Assembly: GCA_905220665.1 (NCBI GenBank)
Contig: CAJNAR010000175.1
Location: 276,973 to 340,972 of the forward strand
DNA length: 64,000 bases
Origin: Albugo candida
Taxonomy: Eukaryota; Oomycota; Peronosporomycetes; Albuginales; Albuginaceae
Reading direction: 5' to 3'
Part shown: one piece after another, positions 33,301 through 43,546 of the stretch
Layout of the letters: every line of letters starts with the position of its first letter
Numbering within the stretch: position 1 is the first letter of the stretch
Position numbers and translations under genes: made by a program
Notes under the pieces: generated by a model
What the model saw: only the letters and a program-made list of their open reading frames with translations
Told to the model about the DNA's origin: nothing
Database searches by the model: none

Positions 33301-34999
33301 CTGTAAAGGAGCCTCTGGAAGGAGACGCGAATTAGAACTGCAGCAAACCAGAAAAGCATCCATTTTACAGATCTCAAAAGATATTCTGTGGATAAGCTTT
33401 GCGATTTGCCAACAATCAAAGGATTTATTTCGTTCTCGAAATGTTTGTTTGAAAAGAGAGAGTGTCGGGGAACTTGCTTTTCAAGCGTTTAGAAGAATAC
33501 TTGCGTATTGGAAAAAAACGGAGTCATCTATTTGTACCGTTGAATTGCACGTGCACGAGGCTTTCAAGTTTTCGGAAATGCTGGAATCCGTACCCGATAA
33601 TACAGCAAATTCGATCGCCATCATGTCTACATGCATACGCTCAATGATGAAAGTCTTTGCAGCTTCCTTTCGTCAAAATGTGGAAATGAATTCAAATGGG
33701 CTTGAACTCATCCAAGAGCTAGAACGGTTGGCTGGAAAAACACCGACTGCAGCCAGCCAAGTTGCCTTGGAAGAATTGGACTTGCACGTGTCTGAATGGC
33801 TAAAATCCTTGCTGTCCTCTACCAAGCCTTTGCTTTCTCCAGGAAGTGTCAAACAGGTAGTGGAGATGCTTTTCCGACGTGAATTGCTCTCCGCTGACGA
33901 CAAATTACCTGCTTCCTGTCCTTTAGTGACGCTGAAGTTTGCAAAATGTTTATCTATGGGCTTATTGCTGGCATGCAAGGTCGACGATATCACGGATGTA
34001 ATCAAGGTTATCGGAGCTGATGGTGACACGAACCAGTGTCCAATAATGCCATTCCAGCTAGAGCATCAATCTTCCAGTAATATTCTTGCAATTGTGGCTG
34101 CTGTTCAAAACTTTGTTCAAGAAGAGCTCGATGCGTTGGAACGTCATCTCAAAGATCTGCAACAACAAATGCGGCACCAATGGAGTCTCTCATGGAAAAT
34201 ATTGGATTCAGAGTGCATGGAAAAAATTAATGAAATCTTAGCTTCTCCTCAGCTGAATGATATGGCTCCAATTCTCGATTCATCACCCTCGTGGAGCTAT
34301 CTTCCTCACCGCATGTTCCACATTGTCACCATCCTTGTACCTTTTGTCTTGGTGGATTTCAATAAATTCGCAATATCATCAAAGACACTCCGACTGTGCC
34401 GACGGGTTCTCAAGCTACTGACCAAATTCATCCAAATTCGTATTCGATCAAAAGTATCAGAGTTGCCTCCCATCATCCAGCAATTATTTTGTGTCACCGG
34501 GGCTCAATTTTCACCGGCATTGCTTGAGTACATTGCGTGCATATACGATGAAACAAAGGAAAGTAACAGCGGTAACGATGTGAAGAAAGCGAAGAAGAGG
34601 TCTGGAGAAGTGCTCAAACCACGCAGTGCAGTACCGATGCAATCACGGGTGATTCCTGAAGTCATTTTCGCATTGGAGCAATTTGACACCGCTTTGATAC
34701 GGCTGTCACGATTGTGCAAGGGTGTAGACTTCTCGATATGGTGTCGATTGAGGCAATCGCGCGATTTTCGCTTGAATCGCGATCGTATCCGGGCTTTTTT
34801 CGGGCACGATGAACCCGAGCCGGAATCAAGTATTATACAAAAAAGAAGACGTTCCAATGAGGTTGGGAGTTCTTTGAATGGAGGGAGAGACGCTCTATCT
34901 GATGTAACGATTGCATCAGACGCAGAAAGCGCGAGGGAAGAGGAAGAAGAGCTTGAGAAGACTCAACGGCAGATAGAATCGAATGAGGAATCTTCATAA
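30347..34999 (+). CDS. FANCI: Fanconi anemia group I protein homologue
   Basis: A single intronless frame of 1,550 aa. FANCI pairs with FANCD2 to clamp DNA at interstrand crosslinks in the nucleus. Recognition rests on several spaced blocks: LRKLLYRKEERFRVIAMNGF (~residues 611-630), an RKALYDNFVALF block (~702-713), LPPIQLEACVSEA (~747-759) followed by a DEPVTHLLWAI element, and near the C-terminus EVIFALEQFDTALIRLSRL then SRDFRLNRD, which parallel the human IEQYEKFLIHLSK and SRDFKIK blocks. The end is a basic RRR patch and a Glu-rich tail. The protein is longer than human FANCI (~1,328 aa), mainly through low-similarity loops. By hand alignment the position of the human monoubiquitination lysine (K523) is Val626 here, with Lys620 the nearest lysine. 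The next gene starts 81 bp downstream on the same strand. Confidence 0.88.
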   Translation: MQWATQFKSLKDFSSQLCSETNDFTATAIRDSDNTDTNLPTNAIDEIDRYGITSFFNHLGSIWTSNSSSTASICTSDFIPIVKALLYLTKRKNDQNSTRMLLHTHIVKHFLLLLHRDVLPPDVNEFVYLHATVEICNVPFHSISNCIEIILFGTTPASTCTDLVWTSCNASNLMDLFFTILQQIVRDTTAAVVIDFSLRSRLSRVPDILDSFIAISSESEEDQKSNLSCPTSTFFDILFTYFFNPRIQWPNVVISNVLERYRTDWILSHRQEWTLTLKIVQECANYIDNTEITVRFERISSLLHHVLLLCRSLRAKACRVALVRLFWYMLQQASIISPPTGKASSHQQSSNNTEWSAVRVHVSMILYNVESVMKQQANHTLVIVLLHEIERTWARSNSTYWLETLCLFLICEQTSSSKRVFQSIADHAFKSSDNSTSFRAMILDLVAFVSFEKWDVVTSMFVNLGFSLMEQQVTRNILQNRKTSFLQWNGAIDSAPFGIRLILSCLHHQLNCRTRVLDNVFTNLIVYSGHVTEKQRSDTFSKKGISHTLLEWNVNMFALIVDRHAVILTAPESHRWLDILPKLPLDYAAPYLRALCSLARQEPRVEAYLILKLRKLLYRKEERFRVIAMNGFCTLLDRAIHILRHDVSTLSQLYSQHTTKALTSFSQTLASTQYVNTLPQTSSIAEELFRQFCSLFKRALELQTIVRKALYDNFVALFAGCVILREPILKLLTEHFEASYYNSDETSLPPIQLEACVSEAAGNVYDEPVTHLLWAISSCTEMLSESFTSDNLIGSQFEDMELSDLHRGTQVILSSVIDRMKRCELQHFDLNDTISFAHSKSNRCIVQNLRSVLEFCMSALLEKVVDHSETMVSIDESVEVTLLHWMSLHRWSESKLNSPPRSKASKKNKSDDLKGVENASPTVEEERLPKSWITLRALRGFFRNVHIAWSKDERWIASTEHSQLMIFFIKKLEDVLMDEMDTLPGCKGASGRRRELELQQTRKASILQISKDILWISFAICQQSKDLFRSRNVCLKRESVGELAFQAFRRILAYWKKTESSICTVELHVHEAFKFSEMLESVPDNTANSIAIMSTCIRSMMKVFAASFRQNVEMNSNGLELIQELERLAGKTPTAASQVALEELDLHVSEWLKSLLSSTKPLLSPGSVKQVVEMLFRRELLSADDKLPASCPLVTLKFAKCLSMGLLLACKVDDITDVIKVIGADGDTNQCPIMPFQLEHQSSSNILAIVAAVQNFVQEELDALERHLKDLQQQMRHQWSLSWKILDSECMEKINEILASPQLNDMAPILDSSPSWSYLPHRMFHIVTILVPFVLVDFNKFAISSKTLRLCRRVLKLLTKFIQIRIRSKVSELPPIIQQLFCVTGAQFSPALLEYIACIYDETKESNSGNDVKKAKKRSGEVLKPRSAVPMQSRVIPEVIFALEQFDTALIRLSRLCKGVDFSIWCRLRQSRDFRLNRDRIRAFFGHDEPEPESSIIQKRRRSNEVGSSLNGGRDALSDVTIASDAESAREEEEELEKTQRQIESNEESS

Positions 35000-35080
35000 A
35001 CATTTATCGATTACAACCAATAAGAAATCAGTAGAACAAAACCAATCATTTAACGAAATCAGTAGCTTTTAGCATCCGGA

Positions 35081-37987
35081 ATGAGCGATTCTAGCACAAA
35101 GACGACAATATTTGTGCGCAATTTACCATTCCAAATCACATCAAAGGAGCTCGAAGATCTGTTCAGCCAAATTGGACCTGTGAAAAAGGTTGATTTGATC
35201 AAAAATAAAGGAAAAGCAAAGGACGACACCCTTACTCGAGGATTCGCATTTGTGAGATTGTAAGAACGGATTTGCATGCAGTAATTGTGTCAACTGAACG
35301 TATTCTTAGTGCATTAGAAAGCGATGCGTCACTCGCCATCGAGAAAATGAATAAGTCCGAATTTCAAGGCCGAAAGCTATGTATTGGTGCGTCAATAATA
35401 TGATCCGGTAGCCCGTCTCCTACACAAATTCACTGACATCAGTACATGACATGCTATAGATCGATGTAAATCCAAAGACGGTACACTCGTTGCTCCGAAG
35501 ATGGAGGAAAAGTCTTGTGAAATTGATGTGGCGGATAAAACAAAATCAGAGTCAAAAGATATCGATTGTGTACCCACAAAGACAAAACAAAGCGAACGTA
35601 ATGCACGTCGTCGACAACATCGTCAGTTTTTAAGACAAGTGGAAGAAAACAAAGAACTGAAAGCCTCGATTGAAGACAGATCAATTGCTATTTACGGCTT
35701 TAGCGATAAGATTACAGACAAAATCCTATGGAAACGTATCAGAAAGGTTAGCAAACATGTTGACAAATTAGAGATGAAAGAATATATGCAAAGAAAAAAA
35801 GAGAACAAAATGTATGCGACACTGGCGTTCAAAATGACAAAGGAAGTGCCGATTGCTGTCAAGAAATTAGATCAACATATTTTGAAGGGGGAAAAACTTA
35901 ATGTGAAACCACTTGGAGACTTTCTTGATGCATTGAAAGAGAGAAAGGATGGACTTCGATTGATCATACGCAACCTTTCCTTCCAAGCCACCGATGGAGA
36001 CTTGCAACGAGTGTTCAGTCAATTCGGAGCTATATTCGAGGCACATGTAGTGCGTCTTCCAGTCGATTCTGTTGCTGCGGGCGATACAGCTACTAAAGAG
36101 GGAAGTCTACCAATTTTGGGAAGGAGCCGAGGATTTGGGTTTGTTCAGTTCAATGAAAGTTCGGCTGCGGCATCAGCTGTAAAAGCGTTAAACGGGCATA
36201 AACTAAAAGGGCGTGAAATTGTGGTGGATTTTGCTGTTCCTAAAACTGACTATCTAAAACAGAATGAGGAGAGTGTCAAAAAGAGTGTCGACGCTGTGAT
36301 AGATGATGCTGAGGCTGGCACTGACGCAGAATCGCTAGCTGATGCAAAGATAGACGCTGACGTGGAAACTGAGCTTCAAGATGAAGACATGGCTGACATT
36401 TCAGCAGATAGTGATGAAGATAAAGTTGAATCCGATTTCGCAAATGAAGAGGGGGACAGTGAAGACGATACTGCCGTAAGCGACATGAATGAAGCCACGA
36501 CGGAAATCGAAGAGAAATCTCGAACAGGAAATCCGGACACGAATGAGCAACTTGAGCGAACATTATTCCTTCGAAACGTATCATTCCAAACAACAAATGA
36601 AGGACTAAAGACTTTTTTTCAGACATTCGGCTGTGTAGAGTATACGCGAATAGTATACGATACAAACTCTAGATTGTCCAAGGGCGTTGGTTTCGTTCGG
36701 TTCAAGGACATTGAACCTGTCAATTATCTACTGGATCGAGCTCAGGCTATTCAGAATCTTCTTCAAAATACTCAAGAAGATCTCGCTGGTCGAAATGCCA
36801 CAACGTCAAAGAACGAACATGGTATGACGAATGTGTATACCGCCAGTGCTCTGTCCGATGGTTCCGCGCTGATACTAGACGGACGGATACTCAATTTGGC
36901 AAGAGCCGTTCGGAAAGAGGAAGCAGTTGAATTGGCCAGCGTTACACCTGCCAGCACTAAGTCGGGAAAAGACAAACGGAACTTGTACTTGGCCTATGAA
37001 GGAACCATCAACGTTAACAAGATCTCGACCGACCAGTTGATGCTTCCAAAACTCGATATTGAAAAACGACGGCGCGCATTGAAAGAGAAGAAGGAAAAGC
37101 TCAAAAATCCGATGTATTTTATATCTCCAGTCCGACTTTCTTTCCGAAATCTTGCATCACACGTCGATGACACGATTCTGAAAAAACTCGTACGAGATGC
37201 TGCTGTCACTGGAATGGGACATAATTTGGTTCAAAAGAAGGAAATCAAAGCAGAATTTCAGCTTCCATTGCAGGACAAATCAAAGATTCCTGTCAAAGTG
37301 CGGATGGCCAAAGTGATTCGTGACCAAACTTCCGTCCGTCCTGGTAAAATTGCTCGCTCTCGTGGATACGGATTTGCAGAATTCGCCCATCATGTTCATG
37401 CGTTGTGTGCATTGCGAGAACTGAATAACAATCCAAAGTACTCTTCATTTGCTGCAGGAAATCGGTCAAATTCTGTGGCAGAACATGAGAAATCGCGGCT
37501 TATCATTGAATTTGCAATAGAGAACCATACGAAGCTCAAGTTACGAGAGAAGAAGCAAAAGGACCAACAAAAGAAAATGGCGACGGACAAATTACTAAAG
37601 CAAAATCAAGAAGCTGTACTTCAAACAGAGTCGACAAAAAGTGAGACCAAAAAATGCAATCGTGGCGCTCGACAACGCAAACGGAAGCGGGAATCGGAAT
37701 TGGAATCTCATGGAAAACCCGATGAGAGGATGAAGGAACACCACACAATTGATAAAGCTGAACTTGCAACGACAAAGTTGAGACGAAAGACGGATTCAAG
37801 TGTCGAAGGTCACCACAAGTTAAAGAAACAGAGACGTATCGCCCCCAATATGACCTCATCTTCTCGCAAAGCAAGAAAACAGCTGGCCAGCACTGAGAAG
37901 GAGCGTTCATTCGATACAGTTGTGGCTGAATACAAAAATGCCATTTTCGGACGCGCACCAAAAGTAGAGGAACGGTGGTTCAAGTAA
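35081..37987 (+). CDS. RBM28/Nop4-type nucleolar multi-RRM protein
   Basis: Three exons: 35,081-35,259, 35,310-35,386 and 35,460-37,987. The introns (50 and 73 nt) are GT-AG and keep the frame, giving 927 aa. RRM1 (residues ~8-85) has the RNP2 TIFVRNLPF and RNP1 RGFAFVRF (completed across intron 1). A degenerate RRM-like unit lies at ~158-240, RRM at ~251-345 (LIIRNLSFQ, RGFGFVQF), RRM at ~452-565 (LFLRNVSFQ, KGVGFVRF) and a last RRM at ~642-765 (RLSFRNLA, RGYGFAEF). A ~90-residue acidic linker precedes the third canonical RRM, and the C-terminus is Lys/Arg-rich, fitting nucleolar retention. Yeast Nop4 and human RBM28 act in 60S pre-rRNA processing and have the same multi-RRM plan. This copy is longer. 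The eL36 gene follows on the same strand. Confidence 0.87.
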
Positions 37988-38320
37988 ACTCACGTGGAAG
38001 ATTTGCATTCTGTCTATCTCTGACTCTAGTCTACTTAGCTCACTTCACAATGATATTAAACACGTTCTTATGTATGTAATTGAGACCTTTGCCCCAATTA
38101 CTCCCTTCACATGGATCAAACTTGCCTCAGTAAGCTTAAGATGCTCATTCTGACGAGAATGATTATCACAAATTAAGTATGTGTCACTTCAGGTTCTCCT
38201 GTTTGCTTTCCCAAATTTATGTTCCAGACGCAAAAAGTCAATAGAAAAAGGATTGGTGCTCGTAGCAGGAGATATTAACGAATCAAAACACTCAATAAAT
38301 TGCACAAGAGCACCACGAAT
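37988..38320. other. Spacer between RBM28/Nop4-like gene and eL36
   Basis: It must hold the 3' end signal of the first gene and the promoter of eL36. An untranslated eL36 leader is likely. No specific element can be assigned. Confidence 0.4.
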
Positions 38321-38755
38321 ATGACGTCTACGGGAATTGCTGTCGGTAAGAACAAAGGGTACCCAGTCACAAAGAGACAAGTACCGGCTCGACCTGCTTC
38401 CAAGAAAGGGGTGAGTTATTTTTTTATCGTCTGATACTTCCAATACTAAGACAAATGTAGCGATGCGGGAAAAAAACCAAGCTAGTGCGTCAAATCGTGC
38501 GTGAAGTGGTCGGATTAATGCCTTATGAGAAACGTATTTTGGACATGATCAAGTCCGGCGGATCCTCTGCTGAGAAACGCATTTATAAGTTCTCCAAAAA
38601 GAGAGTACGTGATGTGATATACACATAATTGTTATTGGAATGAGAAGTAATGTTTGTGTTTCACGCAGCTTGGAACACATCGTCGGGCTTTACAAAAACG
38701 TGAAGAAATGAAAGCGTACTATGCTGCACAACGTGCCAAGCAAATGGGCGCCTAA
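38321..38755 (+). CDS. RPL36: 60S ribosomal protein eL36 (L36e)
   Basis: Three exons: 38,321-38,410, 38,461-38,604 and 38,669-38,755. Introns of 50 and 64 nt (GTGAGT..TAG, GTACGT..CAG) join in frame to 106 aa, the normal length for eL36. Diagnostic blocks are IAVGKNKGYPVTKR near the start, KLVRQIVREVVGLMPYEKR in the middle, and KFSKKRLGTHRRALQKREEM near the end, matching the family's F.KKR.GTH.RAK.KREE signature. It is a small basic protein of the large subunit. Its stop codon overlaps the stop of a minus-strand candidate gene by two bases. Its neighbour RBM28/Nop4 also serves 60S assembly. Confidence 0.95.
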
Positions 38756-39083
38756 GGAGTAGACGTGCTGTTTTGAGGAGAGACAAAGGCAAATCTAAGA
38801 AGTTGCATGTAAATTTCATCTCGATCAGTAGCAATATAATTCGACCATCCCGTATACAAGTTCATTCTTTGATTTGAGTACATCTCAGCGTCCTCGGTCA
38901 TGCGCGGAAATGATAAGCATTCCTCAGTTCCTTCGATTTCGTCGTTAATCAAACCGAATTCTGGGCAATATTCCGTAGCGACTATTAGTAGTTGCGTACT
39001 CGATCATCTTGCCGCAAGAAATCCGTACACACATTACTAAACGAGGCTGCTGATTCATTCTCTTCGTTCAAGATTGCGATGTT
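38752..39083 (-). CDS. Candidate spliced gene convergent with eL36, unknown function (3' part)
   Basis: On the minus strand, 39,083-39,038 (NIAILNEENESAASF) and 38,981-38,752 join in frame across a 56-nt GT-AG intron whose 3' end (CTACTAATAG) has a good branch-like CTAAT. The second exon reads ATEYCPEFGLINDEIEG, then YSNQRMNLYTGWSNYIATDR, and ends NSTSTP with TAG. The composition is acidic and protein-like. An acceptor-like TTTAAATAG precedes the first exon, so more exons lie upstream. A Lys/Glu-rich 46-codon piece starting at an ATG at 39,403 may be the first exon, which would make the gene divergent from the phosphatase with an ~80-bp shared promoter. I do not recognise the family. Confidence 0.45.
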
Positions 39084-39486
39084 CTATTTAAATCGGTGCT
39101 CAAAGGTTTCAAATCATTCAGCGTGTTTGCTTCCTCAGTTCTTTAGAGCCCAAGCGTTCACATATAACTGTTCTTTATGAAACACATAATTTTGCATTCA
39201 ATAAAGATAAACATCAATTTGTCCAGCTACTAACCTTATGCCACAGTATTTACTCTAATGAACTACAAAAGCACTCTAGAAAGGTACAGCGAGACGATTA
39301 GAAATCGTTTCGTTTCACGTGTTTTGCAGTCTTTCGTCATTTTACAAACTCGACGTTGTTGTTTCTTCCGCTGCGACTCCTCGATGATTTCAGATTTTGG
39401 CATGATTCCTTCCTCTATTTCTGGCTCGTCTATACGTTAGATAATCAGGGTGAGAAAAATACTACATCGCTGAGGGGCAATCGGAC

Positions 39487-40839
39487 ATGACACTCCGTCA
39501 CGTGATGATTTTTCATCGACATGGAGATCGAACTCCGCTTGTTCAGGAAGTAGCACCTCTTATGCGCATGTCTGCAAGCGAAGTGGAATGGTGGAGTACA
39601 CGAATCGCAACTCCCGAAGAGCTCGATAAACTCAGTGCTACAAGCGACGTTGTCGGCCAAGAGGAACACATTCCGATGTATGAAGTGCTCAACGAAGGGG
39701 GAATGCATCCTTTGGGCCAACTAACCTCGAAAGGTGTAGCAGAAATGCGACTGGAAGGTGTGAAATTTCGCAATTTGTACTACGAAAAACTGTTCAGTCG
39801 AAATAATGGCAAGAGGAGCAAACTGAGAAGCGAGAAATTGAACCATTCAGATTTGGTGTATGTGATGTCAACGAATGTACGACGGACTGTGCATTCCGTG
39901 CAGGCATTTCTCGGTGGGTTTTTCCAAATAGAATCGGACATGCATGTTGAGGGTGGAAAAGAGTCTCACGATAGCATGCCGTCAAGTTGCTGGTCTATCT
40001 ATGCTAAAAGTCGGTCTAAAGCTCAAGGTCAGACTGAAAGCAAGCGGTTTCTAATTCGGACACATGAGAAAAATAGCCTTGCACCCTCACACTCACTTCG
40101 TGTGTTTTTTGATTTGGAGAGCGTTCTTGAAGAAGAATTGAAGCTATTGGATCAAGCGAGGCAAGAAAAGGTGATTGACTTGGGTCAGAAACTTCGCCAA
40201 GCTCTCAAATTACCAGCGGAGGAGCACATTCCATGGACATTGAGTGAGTAACTACCAATCGTTCTGTACTTGAACATCCATTCATGTAAACTCGGTCTGA
40301 TAGTTCGCGATACATTGTCTTGTCAAAGACATCATGGTTTGGACTTTCCTGAAGGAATCACACAAGAAATGTACATGGAACTGGTCGAGTACGATGCGTG
40401 GCTCTGGCATCGGTTGTATTCAAAACGATCATTCGCGTCGCCTGCTATGAAGGAAGCTGTGGCATTTTTATCATCTCACATTGAATCAATCATTTTTCGG
40501 CTCAGGTGTGATTCAAAATTCTCGCTTTTTAGTCACAAAAGAAGGGGTCCGAAGATGTCTGTATTTTCCGTACATGACAACTCGATTGTAGCGCTGATAA
40601 ATTCCTTTCAGATTCGAACAGGAGACATCTTACCTGATTATGGAGCGACCTTGGTATTTGAGATCCACGAAATACGTAAAAAACATTTTTATGTCAGGGT
40701 TTTATATGACAATCGCGAATGCCAGATTTTAGAGGCCGATAGTGCTCTTGGGTGTCCATACGATCACTTGTTGAAGCGAGCTGCTGAATTCATAAACGAT
40801 CCAAAAGAGTCGGACGAAAGGGTCGAGCCTTATTCATAA
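39487..40839 (+). CDS. Histidine acid phosphatase, ACP6 (lysophosphatidic acid phosphatase)-like
   Basis: Two exons (39,487-40,243 and 40,304-40,839) with a 60-nt GT-AG intron give 430 aa. The catalytic RHGDRTP is at residues 11-17 (FHRHGDRTP) and the second active-site pair is in FSVHDNSIVALINSF near residue ~340. Blocks GGMHPLGQLTSKG, a STNVRRTVHSVQAFLGG segment, a SCWSIYAKSR segment and a C-terminal LGCPYDHLL resemble human ACP6 (GQLT.VG, STNIFR...LLAGLF, SCWSL, RGCP) more than secreted prostatic-type phosphatases. Length also agrees with ACP6 (428 aa). No signal peptide is visible. The first ATG after an in-frame TGA is used. The family's substrate is lysophosphatidic acid; the related 2-phosphoxylose phosphatase cannot be excluded. 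Confidence 0.8.
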
Positions 40840-42604
40840 TGCTTCTAATAATCATTAAGTGTGTATTGTGGAGCAAGGCCTTATTAAAAGCTGTCTGTGG
40901 TGATCGATACGAATTGATGTCTCGACTTGAATCAGAATGTTAAAACATTTATGCTTATCAGAATATATATTCAAGAGAAAAGCCTTATCGAAAAAAAACT
41001 CATCAACAAAATGGCTTGGCTACCGCTCGTACATACCGATATAAGCTCCATGCAAACGCTCGAGCTTCAAAATGAAGCCTTTAAATATTATGTTCTATCA
41101 CTTTGATACGTGGAAGCTTTACAATTTTGATCACTGTTGCGATATTATTTGCAGCCGCCCAAGGTCGCAGATTTCCTTAGACTGGCATAATCTCCACAAA
41201 TGCTTCTAGTGTGAAAACAGTACAATCAGACTGTTTGCAAATTGATTTTCTGCTGACGTCCAGAACAAACTGCTCGTATCCACAACAAAGATATCCTCCA
41301 GTAGACTTGCAGGACCGAGCTATATGCCTTACACATATTGGCGGACCTATTTTTCATCAGTATAGGTTTTAGTCTGGAATCTACATGGTGGAGCTCTTAT
41401 ATACAGTGCTTGGAACCTTTTACTTATATCGGCACGTATGCATTTACACCAAGACACTTTATTTGAAGGTGGTCGAAGCAAAGTTGTATGTCACGTACAG
41501 TGAAGGTTTGGCTGTTTGTTGCGGTGAACAACGCATTTTTGTAGTATCTCACCCCGCTGAATGCGTGTCGGAAGAGTGTGATGGTCAGAATTATGGATTG
41601 GAGAAATTAGGTAGCATTGGGCTGTTTGTATTTGAGATGAAATCAAGAAATGAGAGCAGTCGATGGACAGGTTCACCACTGTTTTCATCAGTGGCTAGGA
41701 TGTCAATTTTCGGGCATATATTGGACTAAATGATGGAGCTATTCGCTGAGGGTATTGAAAATCACTATTTTAAGAGCATAACAAAAGCTGAATGAAAGCA
41801 CCCACCGTGTTTGCACGTAATTAGAGGGTATCATTGTCAAGATCTTTGAAGATGCATTTGCGAGGCGTGTATGGATCAGTCACTTCGATTGGCCGTGAAA
41901 CAGGACGGGATGAAAAACATGGATACGGCATTGCTTGACTGATCACCCCGCTGCTTTCAAGCGCGCACATGAAAATGCATCTCGAATAAAATATATGGCG
42001 GGGATTGTATCTACTGCTCAAGGCAATCAAACTTAACTGGTTTTCGAAGATTGGATTATCTGGTACGGGCAGCTGTCTAAATGGAACGATGGGACTCATG
42101 GCCTTACGAGCCAGGCACGAAGTCGACATGTTGTTAGTGAAGTAGGACACATAAAAGCTCAGGTCAAGCTTTGATGGAAGTCATGTAATCCTGATTCGCT
42201 GAATCTTGCGTCTACGCAGCGAAGCTACTTTGCGAAAGTCGCATCTATATAGACAAAAGTATGATATGCTCTCCTATCATCACTCGTATCCCCTTACGAT
42301 AGAAGCTACTTCTGGTGCTCATTAGGTTCATTTTTGGCTGCACTATGTATCAGAAACGATGATCGGAAGAGCTCATCAGCGGGGGTATATGCGAATAACA
42401 CATATCTGAACAAGAAATTACCATCATATCCTTATTCAGATCCATCGATAGACAGGTATACAATTGATAAACGCATGAGGAGATGAAAGTATCGTACGAA
42501 TTCGATGACTTGTTACAACTGTCCGGATTCTTACGAGCAACGTACACAAAATGCATCTTTATTCCTTATTTACCTATTCACGTAAAAAATGTAAACAGTA
42601 CATC
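40840..42604. other. Intergenic region with two unassigned open frames
   Basis: A 114-codon plus-strand frame (41,385-41,729) and a 109-codon minus-strand frame (41,821-42,150, ending IEVTDPYTPRKCIFKDLDND) are open. The second looks more protein-like, but neither has a recognised motif or splice support. The rest is AT-rich. Confidence 0.3.
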
Positions 42605-43546
42605 TCAGTCTTCTGCGGACTTGTGTTTCTCTTTCTTCTCGGCTGATTTATCGTTTTCTGTCTTCTTTTTGGATTTCTTCGATTTCCCCCCCTTCTTTTT
42701 TGACTCAATGTTGTCATCATGATCCTCCTTGTGAGATCTGCCTTTCTGACCGCCCGCTGATTTTACTTTCCCAGCCCCACCTCCCTTTCCTTTTTCACCC
42801 CCGCCTCCCTTTCCTTTCTCACCCCCGCCTCGATTTTCGTTGTCACCCCCGCCCCCCTTTCCCGTCTTACCATCGTCTTTGTCTCTGATCGGGCAGTACT
42901 TTTTATCTTCATCGGAGTATCCTGTGCCACCATTGACATTGTCCACGTTATAGTAGTAAATGTAAGCTTGGCCACCACCCTCATCTTTAGCTTGTGTTGA
43001 TAGCCAATATAACTGGAACGTTTTCGCCTTAGTACATAGCTTCGTATTGTTCAATTTAACTTTAGCCACGCCCTTGTTTCCAGGATTGTTATAGATCCGA
43101 AAATCATCAACGTGCATGATTCGGATAGCATCGCAATAAGCCTCCATAGGCCCTTGATGTCTGACACCTTCGACTTTTTTTGAATTCATTCTATTTTTCC
43201 CGAAGTAAATTACATTTGGGAGCTTGATAGCTGGAGCAGTTTTGAGACAATACCCCGTATTTAAATCTGCACCCTTCTCCGGTTTACCAAACTTTAGAAC
43301 CATGTCTTTCAAACTGAGTTTATCCGGGTTCCATACAGAAATAAACATATCGTAGGTTTTCCGTGAACTGGTTCTCGGGAATTTCTTGCCTGGGAAGACT
43401 TTGTCAAAATCAAGACGAGCTGCAAAAATATTGTTTTTGTTCTTATCTGCCCGCAAACAGTCTGGACATACCATATGGCCGTGGCTTTGTGCAACGCTGA
43501 CCAGGTCTGACAGGAGAAGAATGCAAAAGGTAAGTTTGAGTGCCAT
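42605..43546 (-). CDS. Secreted LPMO-like protein, third (spacer) paralogue
   Basis: The only ATG giving a signal peptide is at 43,546: MALKLTFCILLLSDLVSVAQS (1-21), then mature His22-Gly23-His24 and a CPDC pair. The protein is 313 aa. It aligns with the two arm copies throughout residues 1-~220: KVFPGKKFPRT, SVWNPDKLSLKD, the second histidine His130 in VRHQGPMEAYCD, YNNPGNKGVAKVKLNN, AKTFQLYWLSTQAKDEG and QAYIYYYNVD. HxGPxE and the free N-terminal His suggest a copper His-brace as in LPMOs. The C-terminal ~100 residues are a Gly/Lys/Glu-rich low-complexity tail (GGGEKGKGGG repeats, then Lys/Ser/Asp-rich), unlike the GGSNPTTPGN repeats of the arm copies. The frame is intact, making it the best-preserved family member here. 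Family AA17 is the suggested relation, and the substrate is unknown. Confidence 0.75.
   Translation of the reverse strand: MALKLTFCILLLSDLVSVAQSHGHMVCPDCLRADKNKNNIFAARLDFDKVFPGKKFPRTSSRKTYDMFISVWNPDKLSLKDMVLKFGKPEKGADLNTGYCLKTAPAIKLPNVIYFGKNRMNSKKVEGVRHQGPMEAYCDAIRIMHVDDFRIYNNPGNKGVAKVKLNNTKLCTKAKTFQLYWLSTQAKDEGGGQAYIYYYNVDNVNGGTGYSDEDKKYCPIRDKDDGKTGKGGGGDNENRGGGEKGKGGGGEKGKGGGAGKVKSAGGQKGRSHKEDHDDNIESKKKGGKSKKSKKKTENDKSAEKKEKHKSAED

Noticed and set aside
34504..34857. Minus-strand 117-codon frame inside FANCI
   Set aside because: Shadow frame within a long conserved coding sequence.
36276..36665. Minus-strand 129-codon frame inside the RBM28/Nop4-like gene
   Set aside because: Shadow of the acidic linker's codon pattern in a well-supported plus-strand exon.
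38982..39000. An 18-nt intron in the candidate convergent gene
   Set aside because: A normal 56-nt GT-AG intron (38,982-39,037) using the same acceptor joins the exons in frame and matches the other introns' lengths.
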